Shown piece by piece: positions 42,552 to 55,900 of a stretch of 64,000 bases of DNA. The position numbers and the translations under genes were made by a program. The DNA is taken from assembly GCA_018873245.2 (NCBI GenBank), contig JAEMBT020000004.1, positions 11,032,652 through 11,096,651 of the forward strand, read 5' to 3'. How positions within the stretch are numbered: position 1 is the first letter of the stretch; each line of letters starts with the position of its first letter. The stretch is from Archegozetes longisetosus. Taxonomy: Eukaryota; Arthropoda; Arachnida; Sarcoptiformes; Trhypochthoniidae. The notes under the pieces are model-generated. The model saw only the letters and a list, made by a program, of their open reading frames with translations. It had not been told where the DNA came from and did no database searches.

Positions 42552-42772
42552 GTGAAAATAGGATATCTGTGGCGCCGAACTACAATTATGATAATGCCTT
42601 ATGTTTTGTAGTGTCAAAAGTTCAATATTTACAAGTAATGTTTCACTTCTCCTCCCAAACATTGATTCAGTCTTGCATTTGCAATAATATACAACTCGTA
42701 ACTAAATTTCTACCAAACATTTCCACAAACTCTACCGGAGAAAAAGTTAAATTTAGATTTTTCGCTCTTTAG
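42552..42772 (+). CDS. Candidate nested gene, exon B: secreted 4-Cys C-terminal part (unidentified)
   Basis: The acceptor TTCTGTTTTAG at 42541-42551 is followed by a frame that, completed by the T of exon A, gives Cys and then ENRISVAPNYNYDNALCFVV, running on to a TAG at 42770-42772. The two exons would encode about 113 residues, with a signal peptide and four cysteines in the mature part (one at the junction, one in ALCF, two in SCICN). A weak alternative donor (CAA|GTAATG, 42641) could instead splice onward. A second ATG with a hydrophobic start (42365, MNLRIAQMLCPLIIC) could be an alternative first exon in the same phase. No poly(A) signal follows closely. No homologue is recognised. Confidence 0.2.
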
Positions 42773-42809
42773 TCAACCCTAATCTTATGTGTCTCTGCTT
42801 TTGGTCCAG

Positions 42810-43096
42810 CTTTGGTCTGGTCTGCTATGAGGCATACTTTTAATTTATTGGCAAATGTTTATTATGATAAAGGGTTCATCATTATGAGGATGATTGTCCT
42901 GACCATAACTTTGGTTGGCTTTTATACCATTGTTATTGTAGGGTTGAAGCTAGCAAATGAGGGCGATTACATCGTGTGTCCACTGCCTAACTGTTACGCA
43001 AAGAGAGATAAAGTCGAGACGAGCAGATATAAAGCACTTTTGTATATAAGTAAACATGAAAGAGTCGGACTTAGCTCTCGCTTTCACTTTTATTGA
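42810..43096 (+). CDS. Candidate terminal exon with one membrane segment (unidentified)
   Basis: An acceptor-like CTTTTGGTCCAG ends at 42809. The open frame then reads LVWSAMRHTFNLLANVYYDK, followed by the membrane-like segment MIVLTITLVGFYTIVIVGLKLA and a polar tail containing CPLPNC, to a TGA at 43094-43096. AATAAA follows at 43161-43166, 65 bases after the stop. It needs phase 1 from an upstream exon, which 41658-41778 could also provide, so exons A and C might be alternatively joined. Chance is a serious alternative. Confidence 0.18.
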
Positions 43097-43160
43097 GTTA
43101 GTGTCAGCTATTATTGTTATTTTCAAATCAACATAAATGGTCCAAAGCTTGCATTCATTG

Positions 43161-43166
43161 AATAAA
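43161..43166 (+). terminator. AATAAA polyadenylation signal
   Basis: A canonical hexamer lies 65 bases after the stop of the 42810-43096 frame. The spacing is plausible, but the motif is common in AT-rich DNA. If this is a functional signal inside robo intron 1, it would mark a nested transcript or a premature robo end. Confidence 0.2.
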
Positions 43167-43504
43167 TGAAAAGACTCTTAACCAACAAAATAATACTTTA
43201 CACTCAACTTTAGGTTATTGTAACGTTTATTTGACGATTGATAAGTTATATAAACTAATAAAAAAGTCGATGTCAAAGTGAAAGCATTATTTAATTTAGA
43301 ATAAAAATGATTGTCATTTCCATTCATAGTCATACAATTGATAACAAGTTATTTATTTAGCTTTTTATTTAATTTCCTTCAACTCAAAAATAGAAAATAA
43401 TTTCATTTAATTTTTTGTGTTCAGTGAGTTATACGTAATGAACAATTGAATTACTGCTAAAGTGGGATAAATATAGAGAGACATTAGCACTGATGAAGAG
43501 GGTC

Positions 43505-43510
43505 TTTATT
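43505..43510 (-). terminator. AATAAA polyadenylation signal for the antisense exon candidate
   Basis: On the minus strand AATAAA lies 84 bases beyond the stop of the 43594-43699 frame, as expected for a 3' untranslated region. Confidence 0.22.
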
Positions 43511-43593
43511 AGATGTACAGCGTGTATCTGACCCCAAATGCTGTCACACTCTTCCGCGCGTTGAGCGGGGATTATCCGATTCGTAACAGAAGA

Positions 43594-43699
43594 CTAAGCG
43601 TCGAGTAATGGTGTCCCCATTCTTCTGCCATAGTCGATGTCCCGCATCAGAATTTGGCTATCGTTCACAAATCCATTTTGATTCCTAATCGCCCCAAAA
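43594..43699 (-). CDS. Candidate antisense terminal exon in a GC-rich island (unidentified)
   Basis: About 43.54-43.68 kb is near 50% G+C by eye, with several CpG, in DNA otherwise about 30%. On the minus strand an AG acceptor (43701-43700) precedes a frame reading GAIRNQNGFVNDSQILMRD and then IDYGRRMGTPLLDA to a TAG at 43594-43596, with AATAAA 84 bases further. This would be the last exon of a gene on the strand opposite robo, nested in its first intron. No upstream exon was located and the protein family is unknown. A short + strand frame over the same island (starting near 43608) is also open, so strand is not certain. Confidence 0.25.
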
Positions 43700-43739
43700 C
43701 TATTGTTACTAACGTTATGCAAAGTTAAATATATATATG

Positions 43740-43753
43740 GAGAGAGAGAGAGC
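43740..43753. repeat. Short (GA)7 tract
   Basis: A brief GA run just upstream (on the minus strand) of the antisense exon candidate. On that strand it reads CTCTCTCTCTCTCC and could act as a polypyrimidine tract in front of the 43701 acceptor. Confidence 0.7.
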
Positions 43754-43826
43754 GGAGTTAACTATGAATGAATGAATAACAAACTATGATTTCAATATGC
43801 GATAGAGGAGAGACACTATTCGTTGG

Positions 43827-43848
43827 AATAATAATAATTATTATTATT
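43827..43848. repeat. 22-bp perfect AT palindrome
   Basis: AATAATAATAA is followed immediately by its reverse complement TTATTATTATT, with no spacer. It is made of trinucleotide repeats, so replication slippage followed by inversion is a possible origin. Confidence 0.9.
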
Positions 43849-44282
43849 ATGCACCTAAAAAGCTTTCACATTATCATAAGTTAGCAGTTTTACTGCTAAG
43901 CGTTAAAGTTGGGGACAATTTTTGTCGTAACTCCTGAGTTGATTATATAATTGTCGACATTGAATAATTGAAACACATTTTAATGATTTAATCCTGGTAT
44001 AGGGTTAGTGTACCTTTAGTTGAAATTGCAAACAAAATTTAAGTCGATTAGGTTGATGTGGCGATAGTTAAACATAAAACTAGTTTCCATCAGGAGTATA
44101 TTGAGCCCCAAACTTATTTGTCGTTAAAAATGGTTTTAGTATTGTATTAACGCAATTTTAAGGCTCAATTTTTCGTTAGCCCAATCAACTGCTTTAAGAG
44201 AATATAAGAAGTTAAGGAGTGGTATATATCATCTATGAATTCAACTTTAGAAAAGTGACGGCCATAAAAGTGTTTGTGTTAC

Positions 44283-44390
44283 TTAAGTTGATTTTTATTA
44301 ACCACCTGTACATTAGATCATAGCTATGATTATGCTATTGGTAAGAGTTGAAGATAAGTTGAGGTAATTTACAAATAAAAATCAACTTAA
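44283..44390. repeat. 108-bp element with 17-bp perfect inverted ends and an inner palindrome
   Basis: TTAAGTTGATTTTTATT (44283-44299) reappears as its exact reverse complement AATAAAAATCAACTTAA (44374-44390). The 74-base interior holds a 14-bp perfect palindrome ATCATAGCTATGAT (44317-44330). Terminal inverted repeats plus small size suggest a degraded MITE-like element or a structured RNA. No target-site duplication is clear and no second copy was noticed in this window. Confidence 0.55.
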
Positions 44391-46931
44391 ATCTATAGAC
44401 CGGCAGGTGTAACATCAGGTTTAAAGGAATCATGTTTAAGATGATCATAAAAATAGAGCCTAAAACCAATCCACGCCATAAGTGGTGGCAATAAAATAAA
44501 GAACCGAAACCTCTAAGCGCATTCAGTTTCTTTAATCATTTTCTTTAGGTATACATTTGCGAATCATGTGTACTTTATATCCACTTTAATTCTTTGCTAA
44601 AGCAATTCCATAGAAACCAGAGCTCGAAGAATGCATTTTTGCGCTTTCATGTGGCCAAACAATTATTTCTCTTATTCGATGTTACGGCAGAGTTGCGGCA
44701 GAATAGCGAATATTTACTTTTGACCATTCGAATAGCTTTATATATTTGCGCCGACAAAAAACTAAAGAAGTAGTAGAGAAGGACGAAGGAGAAGAACAAT
44801 CTTTGAAAAGGTGTTTGCTTACGATTTGGCAAATATAGCAAAAGAGCACTTCTTTTATCCATCAATACTTAAATGTTAGCCATTTGAGAGGCTGGTAGTC
44901 TTGGAGTAAGAATAGAGAACATATAGCTATATTAATTGTTGTACTGAATAGCGCTAACACTTGACCCCACAAAATATTACACAAAAAAGGAGAGAGAAGA
45001 GAAATCAATGACTCCAGTCATAACACTTATGCTGGACAAGCGTTATAACTCAATCTTTACAGGGCTAGTACTACAAGACTAGAGTGTTGCAGACTGTTCA
45101 GCTTTGAGCGATAGTGTGGTCAAAACTGTAATACTTGTATAAGCTGTACTGAATAACATATTAAATACTTGTTAAGTAAGCAAAGAATAAAAGAAGGTCA
45201 CTTAGCTGTGGCAATAGCATTAGTAACTTAACTGATGGCAGTATTAGGTAATGCCTAGAATTATGTTTGAGGGCAGATATAGAATTATCACACCTTTTCC
45301 CCAAACTAGCTTTACGGCTGGCCCGAGAATAAGTCGAAGCTTTGAAGAAATAATAAGGTAATAGATATTTGAATATTAAAGTATGAGCGCTCCTAAAGTA
45401 CACCTTGTACTGTGACTGTAGGTCCGCGTTTGCTGTACATTAAATCAATTCTGCCTTTTAGCAAATCAGATATTTCTGTTGCACCAGATTTATGACTGAC
45501 AGTCTTTAGTGTCCCCCAAACGGTCTCTACTATTCTTTTTACCGAAATGTCACAGAACAAACAGATGGCAAGTTAGCTTAGGTATAGTAGCAGTAGTTTT
45601 AAGTATCAAATACTACAATATATATGTTTAGCCGAATTTTGTATATCTGAGCCTAAACGCGAGGTCTGACAGCAGCTCCTATTGCTTTAGCGATGGGCCC
45701 TCCGTGACAAACAACCTTTCATGTAATGTTGAGAACCAAAGGCGCCTTCAGATGTGCTCCCCGTTCGCCATCCCCTGAGATCACCCCTAACATACAGTAT
45801 ATCCGAAATTCATTTCCCATTTATGCGAGTATTGCACACAAACCATTACTATTTTCATTATTAATCAATGTATGTTTTCGCAAAAACAAGAATCCAAAAA
45901 TAGCTTTATTCTTTCAATTAAATGGTGATTCTGTTGTTTCTTCGATTCTCTTTCTAATCTAAATGAACTTGATTGATTTTTACACTAGATTTGAACATTT
46001 TCAGCGAATCGATTGACGCACAGCTTTTCACAAAAACTTTCTCTCCCCTAACGTTTTGGAAATAATGAAAGCTCGAGTCTCTCTCCCTAATACATACTTT
46101 ATTTGAGAAGAGAAAATGGTGTGCCTTTTGTGCATTTAAGCACTTCTGTACGCAATTATTATTACTGTTGAATAGAATCTGAATTGAGAACTGGAAGCAG
46201 CAGAAGCTGAAAAGTTTAACCGAATTGAATAATAGGCTGATTTAGAAAATAAAAAACATTTACTATAAGATGTTTAACAGCAGTGGTCACTATCTCGAGA
46301 TAGTAATAGAGCACCAAAGCATTGGCACCCCTGCACTCCGCACTCTGACCCAATCGATCTTTAGAACCTATTCTTCATAGTCACTCACATAGAATCTATT
46401 GGAAAAGGAACTCCTGCTGTTGAGAACTCGATTGCAAAATAGTTTATTCTCATATAAATATAAATATAAAGATACTCTCTTTCTCTTTATTTCTTTGGTC
46501 TCTCTTTCATAAACTTCCTCTTCTCTCAGGCATGAAATATGGAAAAGTGTGAAAACTCTAAGTAAATGCCTTCTGGCCAGTTCTGATGCATTAGATCATC
46601 AAAAGGGAATGAGGCAAAAACAATTTTAAAATTGAAAAAAAAACTTTTACACTGTTAAGACAGTTCGCACTCTGTGGCGATAAAATGAATTGCAAGCAAT
46701 ACTGGAATTTTTATTGCGATTTGGACTGTATTTAACCGCAATTTTTAGGTGTGCCCAACAAATTGATGCCTAAACCCTGAGTAGCTTATCTTCAATTATT
46801 GCCTTTCTAATTTTTTTCTCTAATTCTTCGATCTTAAGGATAGTTTAACAGTTTGAAAAGCTTACTCTATCTCTGGATAGTTATTGTACTCATATTTTTT
46901 GTTTGAATTGCTTAATCATTTAATCATGCGT

Positions 46932-46944
46932 TATATATATATAT
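46932..46944. repeat. Short (TA)n run
   Basis: Six and a half TA units (TATATATATATAT). A minor microsatellite inside robo intron 1. Confidence 0.8.
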
Positions 46945-49900
46945 CCGCATATTTTCATAGCAATAAAAGCTGGCAAAAACATACAAACAATCAACTACTT
47001 TATGACTTAGAATGAATTGCATCAATAGTAATTTGTAAAGTCTGATCGAGTTGATATTGTTTGAAACAATTGATCGTTTTTCTTTCCAAGTATTGTATAA
47101 ACAATGAGCTAGAAGTTTATCTCGTTTCATAAACTCTTAAATAAATGCTTTAAAGCATGAGTTTTAATATGATAACAGAGACGAAATTGATGAAATGTTG
47201 ACTATTTAGTGCAATATTTTAGCATTTATTCGTGATTGTTGCTAAGCAAAGAAACATAAAGTTTTACAATATCACTATTTTAATGCTAGACAAACACTAT
47301 TTTCACTAAGTTATATGGCCACAGCTTACAAGTAATACTTATAAATGCAGAAAAAATATGAAGGGCTCCACTTTTTTATTGTAAATATTTTCTCGTCTCT
47401 TATAAATCAAATGATAACGTATTGCATGAAAGCAGGAATTATATTACTTTTAACTTAATTTCTCTACCCAATTGTACGCTTTATTAGTAGTAAAATGTTT
47501 GATAAAAGTAATAAATGGATAGCTCTTGAAACAACTTAATGTTTGTTTTACAAAATGATTTAAAGACACTTGTTTTTGAAATTTTCGTGAAAAGGGATCG
47601 ATTTATGAAAAGTGGAGTCTAAAGTTGTTGAAAGAGACTTGAAGTAGAAAAGCTTTAGATGTATGAATGGATTACTAAAAGCAAATGCAACAGCTTTATT
47701 GATGACGAACAATTGCATTTACCTTCGTGTCTATCATCTGCAGCCCATTCAAATTGCGTATAAACACTCTTATGTAAGCAATGCATTAAAAGTGTGGCAG
47801 ATTATAAATATGCACCGTTTAGATCACACGCTCAACTGATCACAAAGTTGATGTTTGTGAAAAAAAGCTAATTTAAAGTTAGAATATACTGCGTTATAGT
47901 GTTTGCGTATTTTATTTATTTCACTAATGGAATTGACATTTTTTTGTTGTTAACATCATTGGTGGTGCGATCGATGCTACGAAACATCATTTTAGATGAT
48001 ATAATATTCATAAGAACCCTATTTTTATCCATTCCCCTGACGAGTGAAAGTATCAAATTTTCTATATTAAAGATCATTAACCATTTAAATCATCAAACTT
48101 TGCACTTGGCGTAGAAGGATATGCAAAAAGTTAAGCTCAATAAATGGCAAGTTTTTATGTGCAAAAGTCATGAATTATTTAACGGTATTATGACATAAAT
48201 ATGATTTAATGGTTTCAATATTATCCTTTATATAAAAGATAATTTTATTCTGAACTTTAATCGTATCGATAAGTTTAATCTATATATTTGACAAAATGAA
48301 TTCAATTCTACGACTTTATGCTGCATTAACCCAAAATAAGTTGAAATTTATTCATTACGTTTCTTTATCGTCTTTGCTTCCTAACAGAAAAAACGTTTAC
48401 AATTTCAAAGTTTATTTTAAATTCTATACAACTTCTTAAAAGTATTTGATCGTATGGGAACTAGAAGTTAATTTTTTAACTGATGATAGCAAACGCAAAT
48501 AAATAAAGTATATAAAGATATGAAATTTTATATTCTACTAACTGGCAACTGGAAAAGTCAAATGGAATAGAACTCGAAGTATTCAGCTTTCAAATGGGGC
48601 CTATTTTCTGTCTCGTGGTTTAATATTGCATTAATAGATAGTTTTAAAAACAAAATTATTCATGGCTTGAATTATTACAAAAGTTCTTTTTACAAAAAAC
48701 TTTTCAAAGACTATTAGCGAATTTGTAAAGTTTACATTTATTCACAATATTTGGCTAAACTGTCACACAAACGAAGATTAAATGATGCGAAGAACCGGCA
48801 TTTTTTAGTGTAGAAAATTTGGCGAACAAATCGCAAATCTCATAGTTTTGTCGCAAAGAAAAATAATACGGAGCGGAAAATTTGTGGGATATATGCAAAA
48901 AGTATTTTGGCGTTTGTGCCAATGCTGGCAACAGAGTCTGTTAGTGGATAGTAAGCAAATTCATCAACTAATACAACGCGACATAAGGCAAGTGATGCTG
49001 GCATTTGCATAAGGATCTCGCGAGTCTGTCAACGTTTGAGAAATTCAATATAAGTCCATTTAGTGGAATGGCACAAAATTGGGGATAAAAAGAAACCAAA
49101 AGTGAGCGCTGAACAAACCATTAAGTTTTCTTCTCTGGATTCCTTCTGTAAACTCTCATTTGATTCTCCACTGGTTTTGATGCATATCTGGTCTGCTTAA
49201 AGCAAAAGTTACATTACTTTTTCTTAGAATAGAGTAAAGTGTTAGTCAGGGCTCGTGTCACAGAATATTTCATTGCTTAGGACAAGCTCTTCAGAGTGAA
49301 TCTTTTAAATGTAATTTATACTCCCTATAACAGTCCAAACATGCCATAGAAGAGATGTCTGTTGACGCCACTAAGTCTGTCTAATTGATGCTCTGAAGAA
49401 GGGTTCGCTTTTCTTTCAGAGGATATGTTACACACTCGAGAGTTATTGCATGAGCACAAACAGATTGGCAAATATATTGTGAACGAGAGTAAATGAGTAA
49501 ATTGGCGAATCCGTTCACCTTATTATATACACCATTCACTTCTTCAAACAGCTATGTTATCATTTGCAATACTATATGTTTGGAGCTCTGCGGGACTTTT
49601 CGAATGCTTTATTATCCCTATAGTTTGCTATTTATCTATGTTTCAAGTATTTTTTTAATTTATTACAAACATCTATCTGTTGTTACTCAATTTTATTATT
49701 TTCTAGTTTATTATTATTTCATATAACAGAAAAGGATTCCAATCTTCAGAAAATAATCTCAACATATTTATATAGCTACTACAAAATGCAATAAATTAGT
49801 GCTGACTCAGCCACAAAATAATACAGCTTAATGCCTATCATGATTTCGTAACAGCTTTTATCATACATCAGAAGATACATTATCTAAACTTATTAGTTCC

Positions 49901-52900
49901 AAACAGCTTTGTATTAACACTGAGTGACCGAAACTATTAATTATATGAATTATAGATTAGTAATAGATCAAAATATCCATTAAGTGGGAGAAAAGTTCAT
50001 ATTCGGAGGGGGAATAAGGTTGAATCTGAACCGATGGACCTCTAGCGAATGAAACACCCCATTGCGAGATAGCCTCTAATATATAATGTTGCAGACCATT
50101 TTCGGACAAATCAAACGCATATTTAATTAAAACAGGCAAATGTCGGGATTCCTTTATAAATATTTGTACGCGTTTTAAAAAGTCGTGACTATTTTAAAGA
50201 TATTATGAGTCGCTCTAAATTGAATGAAAAAAGCGTTTTAAAATATGCTTTCCGCCTGCTTTGGCAAAAGTGATGGTTTAGCGTGAATCAGGGGTAGATC
50301 ACTATTCAACTACTGGCCATAGACTTTAATTTGGCAGATAAATACTTTGATGGTAATGTCTTCTATGATGAATATCTGTGGCGTTATTATTAGAGTCTTC
50401 TGATGGCGTTGTTTTCCTCTGCCTGAGGCTCATAATGCAATAAGTTATTGCCTAAAAATGGGAGAGTGACTGAGCCTGTGATCCATGTGTTTGGCAGAGC
50501 TCTGTTGAACAAAAACAGCAGAGAAATTTTCATGATTATAATACGGTTCAATGAAAACCTTGAAGGCATTTGCTATCATTAATATGTCTGAAATCGAGAC
50601 TCTCTTTCTCTATCCTTTGACTGACACTCACGCTCTCTCAGAAGCGAATGCCAAGAATCGAAGGCAATATTCTTTGAGAAACATGCCATTAAACTGAAAA
50701 GCAGAGGAAGACATAGTTTTTAGTGTTTGCGAGAGAAATTTTGACAAATTCATTGAGAAAAAGCGTCACTATTAAAGATCGAAGTGACTTAATATTGCGA
50801 ACATAACCAAAAATATCGCACAGATGTGAGCAAATGAATGTCATTTCTGTCAAACACGAGACAAATATTAATTTTAAGCAAAAAGTTTGCGCATAGTTTT
50901 TCAGTTATATTAACGACAAAAGTTTTAGCACATAAGTCAAAAGTGATTTTGATGTTTCCCTATTTTTACATATTTATCAATATCTGATTGAACAGTTATT
51001 TTCTGTTTAAAAGGATGAAAGAACGCATAAATTTTGTTAGAATAAAAGGCGTCAAAATTTGTTTACATTTTCCGAATGTTAGGCTATCTCCAAAGCTTTT
51101 AATGTCTGTCTCGTATCCCTTCGGGAGTGCGTAAAAAGTGTGTTACGACAAATAGTAACTGCAATTCATTCTTTAAGTCGTAGTCTTATTGCTTAACATT
51201 TTGGAAAAATGGGAATAAGTCTAAAATAGTAATGTTTGTAACTTTAACTTTTTCAAGTGTCTTAAGAAAACTAACACAACAGACTTTTCATATGAAATGG
51301 CAATAAGTTGAGACGGAAAAGCCATTTTTCCAACTATTTTTACAAAGCTCTTTGTATCATTTCAAACTTTTGACCAAAATAGCATTCGAAAATTCCGATC
51401 TTCACTACATTGAAAAAGGGGAATCCAAGAGAGCCTGCGATGTGCTCGGCTTTAAGACTTAAACCTCTAGTCAGCCAAGCAAAAGTAAGCAGACGTATAA
51501 TATTTGAGAAGAAGAAGCTAAACAGCTGCTTTAGGCTCAATACTCGTTCTGATGACCGATCAAATGCCAAATATATTGGCCTTCTCTCTCTCCTAAATTT
51601 TGATCATTTGCTATGCCAAAAGTCAGACGTGAAAAATTAGGTCTAAGCGATGACTGCTGACCGCTGTCATGGGGTTCCCCTTTCTTAGATTAGGGATGAC
51701 TTTCTTATTGGTTCCTAAGAAGCATTCAACCATTAATGCATGTATTAAACTATCCATAGCAGTCATATGCGTCGCTTAGATTGTGGTATTGTGTGTATCT
51801 CTGCTTTTACTTATCCTCCGAAGCGAATGTCATTTGACATGAAATTCAGAATTTACGCTCTATTAACAAATAGAAGAAATAGATATTTCTCATATGCAAC
51901 CAGAAAACAAGAGTTCAAAACACGATTCAATTAAGAGAGTGAAAACCTTGACTCTGTTGTTGTGGTCAAAAGCAATATATTGTTATAGCCCTAACTTGTA
52001 CCACAACCATAACCATGAGCGAGAGTGGTTTGTGGATTTCTTGAATTGACAATTTCAATACTGACAACAGGAATGGTAGGGAAGGGGAGGTAAACAGTTA
52101 ATAGAGTAAAGGCGATAGAAGTGCACATGAATAGTGTTTCGGCATTTAGAGGGCTGTCACTCTCAATATTCTGGATTCTCATTAACAATAATAGTAATGG
52201 CATTGACTGACCAAATACATGACTGTCTTACTTCATAGTTTGCTAAACTCTCTTCTCGGCTCAATCTAACTCAAACTCATATCCCTTGAGCTGATTTCTC
52301 TTAACTCTCGCTGAGAAGACCTCCCGATGTGTCTAATGATTGGTATGCCTTTTCTTTTTGTATTCTTATTTTGACTTTAAGGGAAAAAGAGACCCGACTT
52401 TTGCTTGTCTGCCTTTTAATGTGGAATTGACTCCTTTTCCGATTAGTTACCGCTAGAATGAAAGTGGTTGCTAACAGTCTCTACAAAGGTTTTGCGGATG
52501 GCCTAAGTTATAGCCGTTTTATGTCTATTCCGCTGTTGAGACAACTTCAGGAAAGTGTTCGGCTGAATATGCGTCACATTTTATGACCCTTTAGTTAAGC
52601 GCTCATTAGTATTGAGACCATATGCTCTATAAATGCATCAAAAGACTCAAGTTTTAAGTTGCTATGCTTGTAGTCGGAAGTTAATGTAGATATCACTGAT
52701 CTGTGAGGTCTTCGCGAACCCACATATTGAGATCTCTCGAAAAATGTAAGGCATCGATGAATATCCAAATGTGCAGCAATTGCTTGAAGTCATCTTTTTC
52801 TTTAAATGAAAGAAAGTCAGCAAAGGAGGAATAAAGACACCTCTTTGCGCCTGTTTATTCAGCTGCTACTAAAGCATTGGCAATATTGTATTGCATAGCG

Positions 52901-55900
52901 AAAAGGTGCGACATTAGTCTGAAAATGTTGCCTCAAAATTGGTACCAAATGAAGATTGATGATAGTGTGCAATGCTATACAGGCTATGCCTCAACTAAAA
53001 TCCAGTATAACTTTACTAAAGCTTGTGTTATATCCCTTTATTCTATGTAACTGTGTATTAAAGTCATATTACTTTTGTCGATTCAGGCAAACTATGGCCT
53101 GAATTAGAGGACCTTTCAATAAATCAAATTATAACATTCGCTTTAATCATACACTTTATACGTAACCTATTATTTCTTGGAAAAAACACTTTGTATTACT
53201 TGAATCACTTGCAAAGTTTGGCTGTAAATCTACTTCAGCTCTGCTTTGCTACCAATCATAAGATGCTTACTTTATGACAAACTTGTTTTAAACTTTTTAT
53301 TTTTAAAAACTTTTTAAACTTATTTCCCTCGCTGGCGGGCATTTGATAATAATTTAAGGATCTCATGCATTACTTTATTACAATTGGTATGTCTCTTTAT
53401 AAATGTGCACCTTCTCTATGGGGTAATCGTTTATGACTTTTTAATGGAAATGATTGCTTCACTTAGAAAACAAAACTAAAATTACAACAAATCCTAATCG
53501 ACGTAAAGCAAAAAATCTGGCCTTTCAGGCCATCGATGGGCTTCATTAATAATTTTTCAAAACAGCTTTGTTGCTGACAAATAGCAAATATGAGTCTGAC
53601 GTTCAAGTTATTAATATTTCATATTTTTCATGATTGAAGTGAGCGCTAAACGTGTATTGAATTAAGCAGAAAATTTTTATGAAAAATATTAACATATCTT
53701 CTAATCGGTGTGAAGTTGAGACGCGTGTCCGCACTCAGACTTTTGTATTACAATCTACTCAGTGTACTGACAGATAATTTTGAATAAAGATTTGATTTAT
53801 TACTCAGTTATTTTTGGTGATAATATAGAAGACTTGGAGTTAAAGCGAATTTAGATAAAAAGTAGTGCGTTATCAAAACATTTATTCAGTGAGAATTGAA
53901 GGCAAAGCTATCTTTCTTTATCCTGTTTTGAAAATCCTAATGGTTTAGTTATCTTTCAATTATTTTTCTAATAAAAAGCTTTTATTTATTTTGATAGTAT
54001 TAAAAATTGTAGGTTTTATGAGAGAAATTCCTCAGAGATAGTCTTCCAAATAAATTAGTCCATTAATGAGCGGAAGCAGAATCTAGTTATAAGCGCCTCA
54101 TTGTCTTACTGTCATGTCTCGGTTCTGTTAAAATCGTAATTATGTTTACCATTAAATACTAAACTATCATAACTTCTTTGATATTTCAAAAACAGATAAT
54201 TAGTCAGACCTTGACTTTTAACACGAGAACAAAGAGTTTGAGTCTAAGGAGAAATTATCGAATCAGAAGTTTGTTAGTTAGATAACTGAAGCGAAGGTTA
54301 GTTACATGAGTGGGTGCTTTGTTTTGCTTTAGTAGTAGTTTCTCAAATCTAGATTCAGTTAATTAAAAATGATTTGAAGGAGTGAACCCTTCAATAAAAT
54401 AGGATAAACTTCAAATAAGGCAAAAATCTAGTTAAATTATAATTAGATTAAATAATTAATTATTCTTATATCAGTCATTAGCTTTATCGTCAATTCAGTA
54501 TATAGTCCGCTAATTATACAGCTTATTGGGTTTAATGATCAATTAAAACAAGTGATAATTTTCGAAGTTTTAAATCTTTTCCCACAAAAATTCTGCTTTG
54601 CTGAGGCAAAACAGCTTTTTTCAGATTATTTCAGAATAGATGTTGAAAAGTTGACTTTAGATAAGATTTTTCACAGATCCGATGGCAATAATGAAAGATC
54701 AGAAGCAATTTTGCTCTTCAAACTTGTTATCGTTAACTTAATTTAAAAGAAAAAGAGGAAAAACAAAACAGAGTCCTAAAAGTTAGTGTAAGTGTTAGTG
54801 TGTGGCATATTAATAGCAAAGTTGAAAGCACTCTCTCAACCAGAAGCCACCCGAACCTGAACTACAATACTATTACTAATGAAAAGCAGAGCATAAAACT
54901 GAGAAACAAAACTGAAGGGAAGCACTAATTAATAAAAAGCATGACACCCAATAATTGGTATACTTCAAGTTCTTGACATATTTTAAAGAACACCCTATTT
55001 TGTAGACAAAGACGACGACACCCTGAAATCTATCTAAAAAACTTAAAGTATTACTACTTCTGAAATTTACTTTTTGATCCATTAGCCATTAGACCGGGCG
55101 TCAACTGTTCACGTAAGCTGCACTTTGTTATGTGTATAACAAGTTGCAGTTTCTCTAATCACTTTTTTTGGTTTGAAGAATAGGGGCATTACTTGATGAA
55201 CATTACATAAAATACTAGTATTACTGGCACAACGTGTTTGATTAGAATATTATAGAAAATATTGTTTGATTTTGCAAAGATCAATACATGATTATGATAT
55301 GGCTGTTAATCCCCCAGAGGTGGGACGCTGTTCAATATTAAATTTTGATTGTGAAAAATACTTTACGAAACTTTATGCGTCCATCTGTTATGCGTCCCAC
55401 TGAGAAACAAATTAGTTTGGTTTACCTCAAATAGTCATGAGTGATAGCTTGTTTTCATTATATCAAATAATTGAAGCATATATTGACCTTATTCTAATTG
55501 AATAACTAATATTGAATTTGTTGGCATGAATGCCATATTAATTAAGAACACATTTATTAAGTTTATCGAATTGAAGTGCACTAACACTAAACAATAGCTG
55601 CGCTGAAACATTAGTTTTGAAGAGTACTAAAACTCACGAGTGATTTACCAAATAGAAAATGTTGATCTTTTGTTGCTTAACTAATTTGGTTAAGTCGTTT
55701 CTTTGGTTTTTCTCACCTGCCTATTCATCCGACTCGCCAACAAAGATTTAGCTCATCTACTGTTTAAAGAAAATATGCTAATCTTAAATGGCATTCAATT
55801 GAATGTATGCACAATACTAATGGCAGCTAAGATTCAATCTTGCAAATGGAATATTATGCATAACTGTACGTCTCTTCCATTCTACAGTTGAATAGAGTCT

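Noticed and set aside
45161..45403. Minus-strand 80-codon frame
   Set aside because: All three + strand frames over the same patch also look protein-like, showing the signal is not specific.
51991..52203. Minus-strand frame with a membrane-like segment ending HGYGCGTS
   Set aside because: One hydrophobic stretch only; no family, acceptor or poly(A) signal that stands out.
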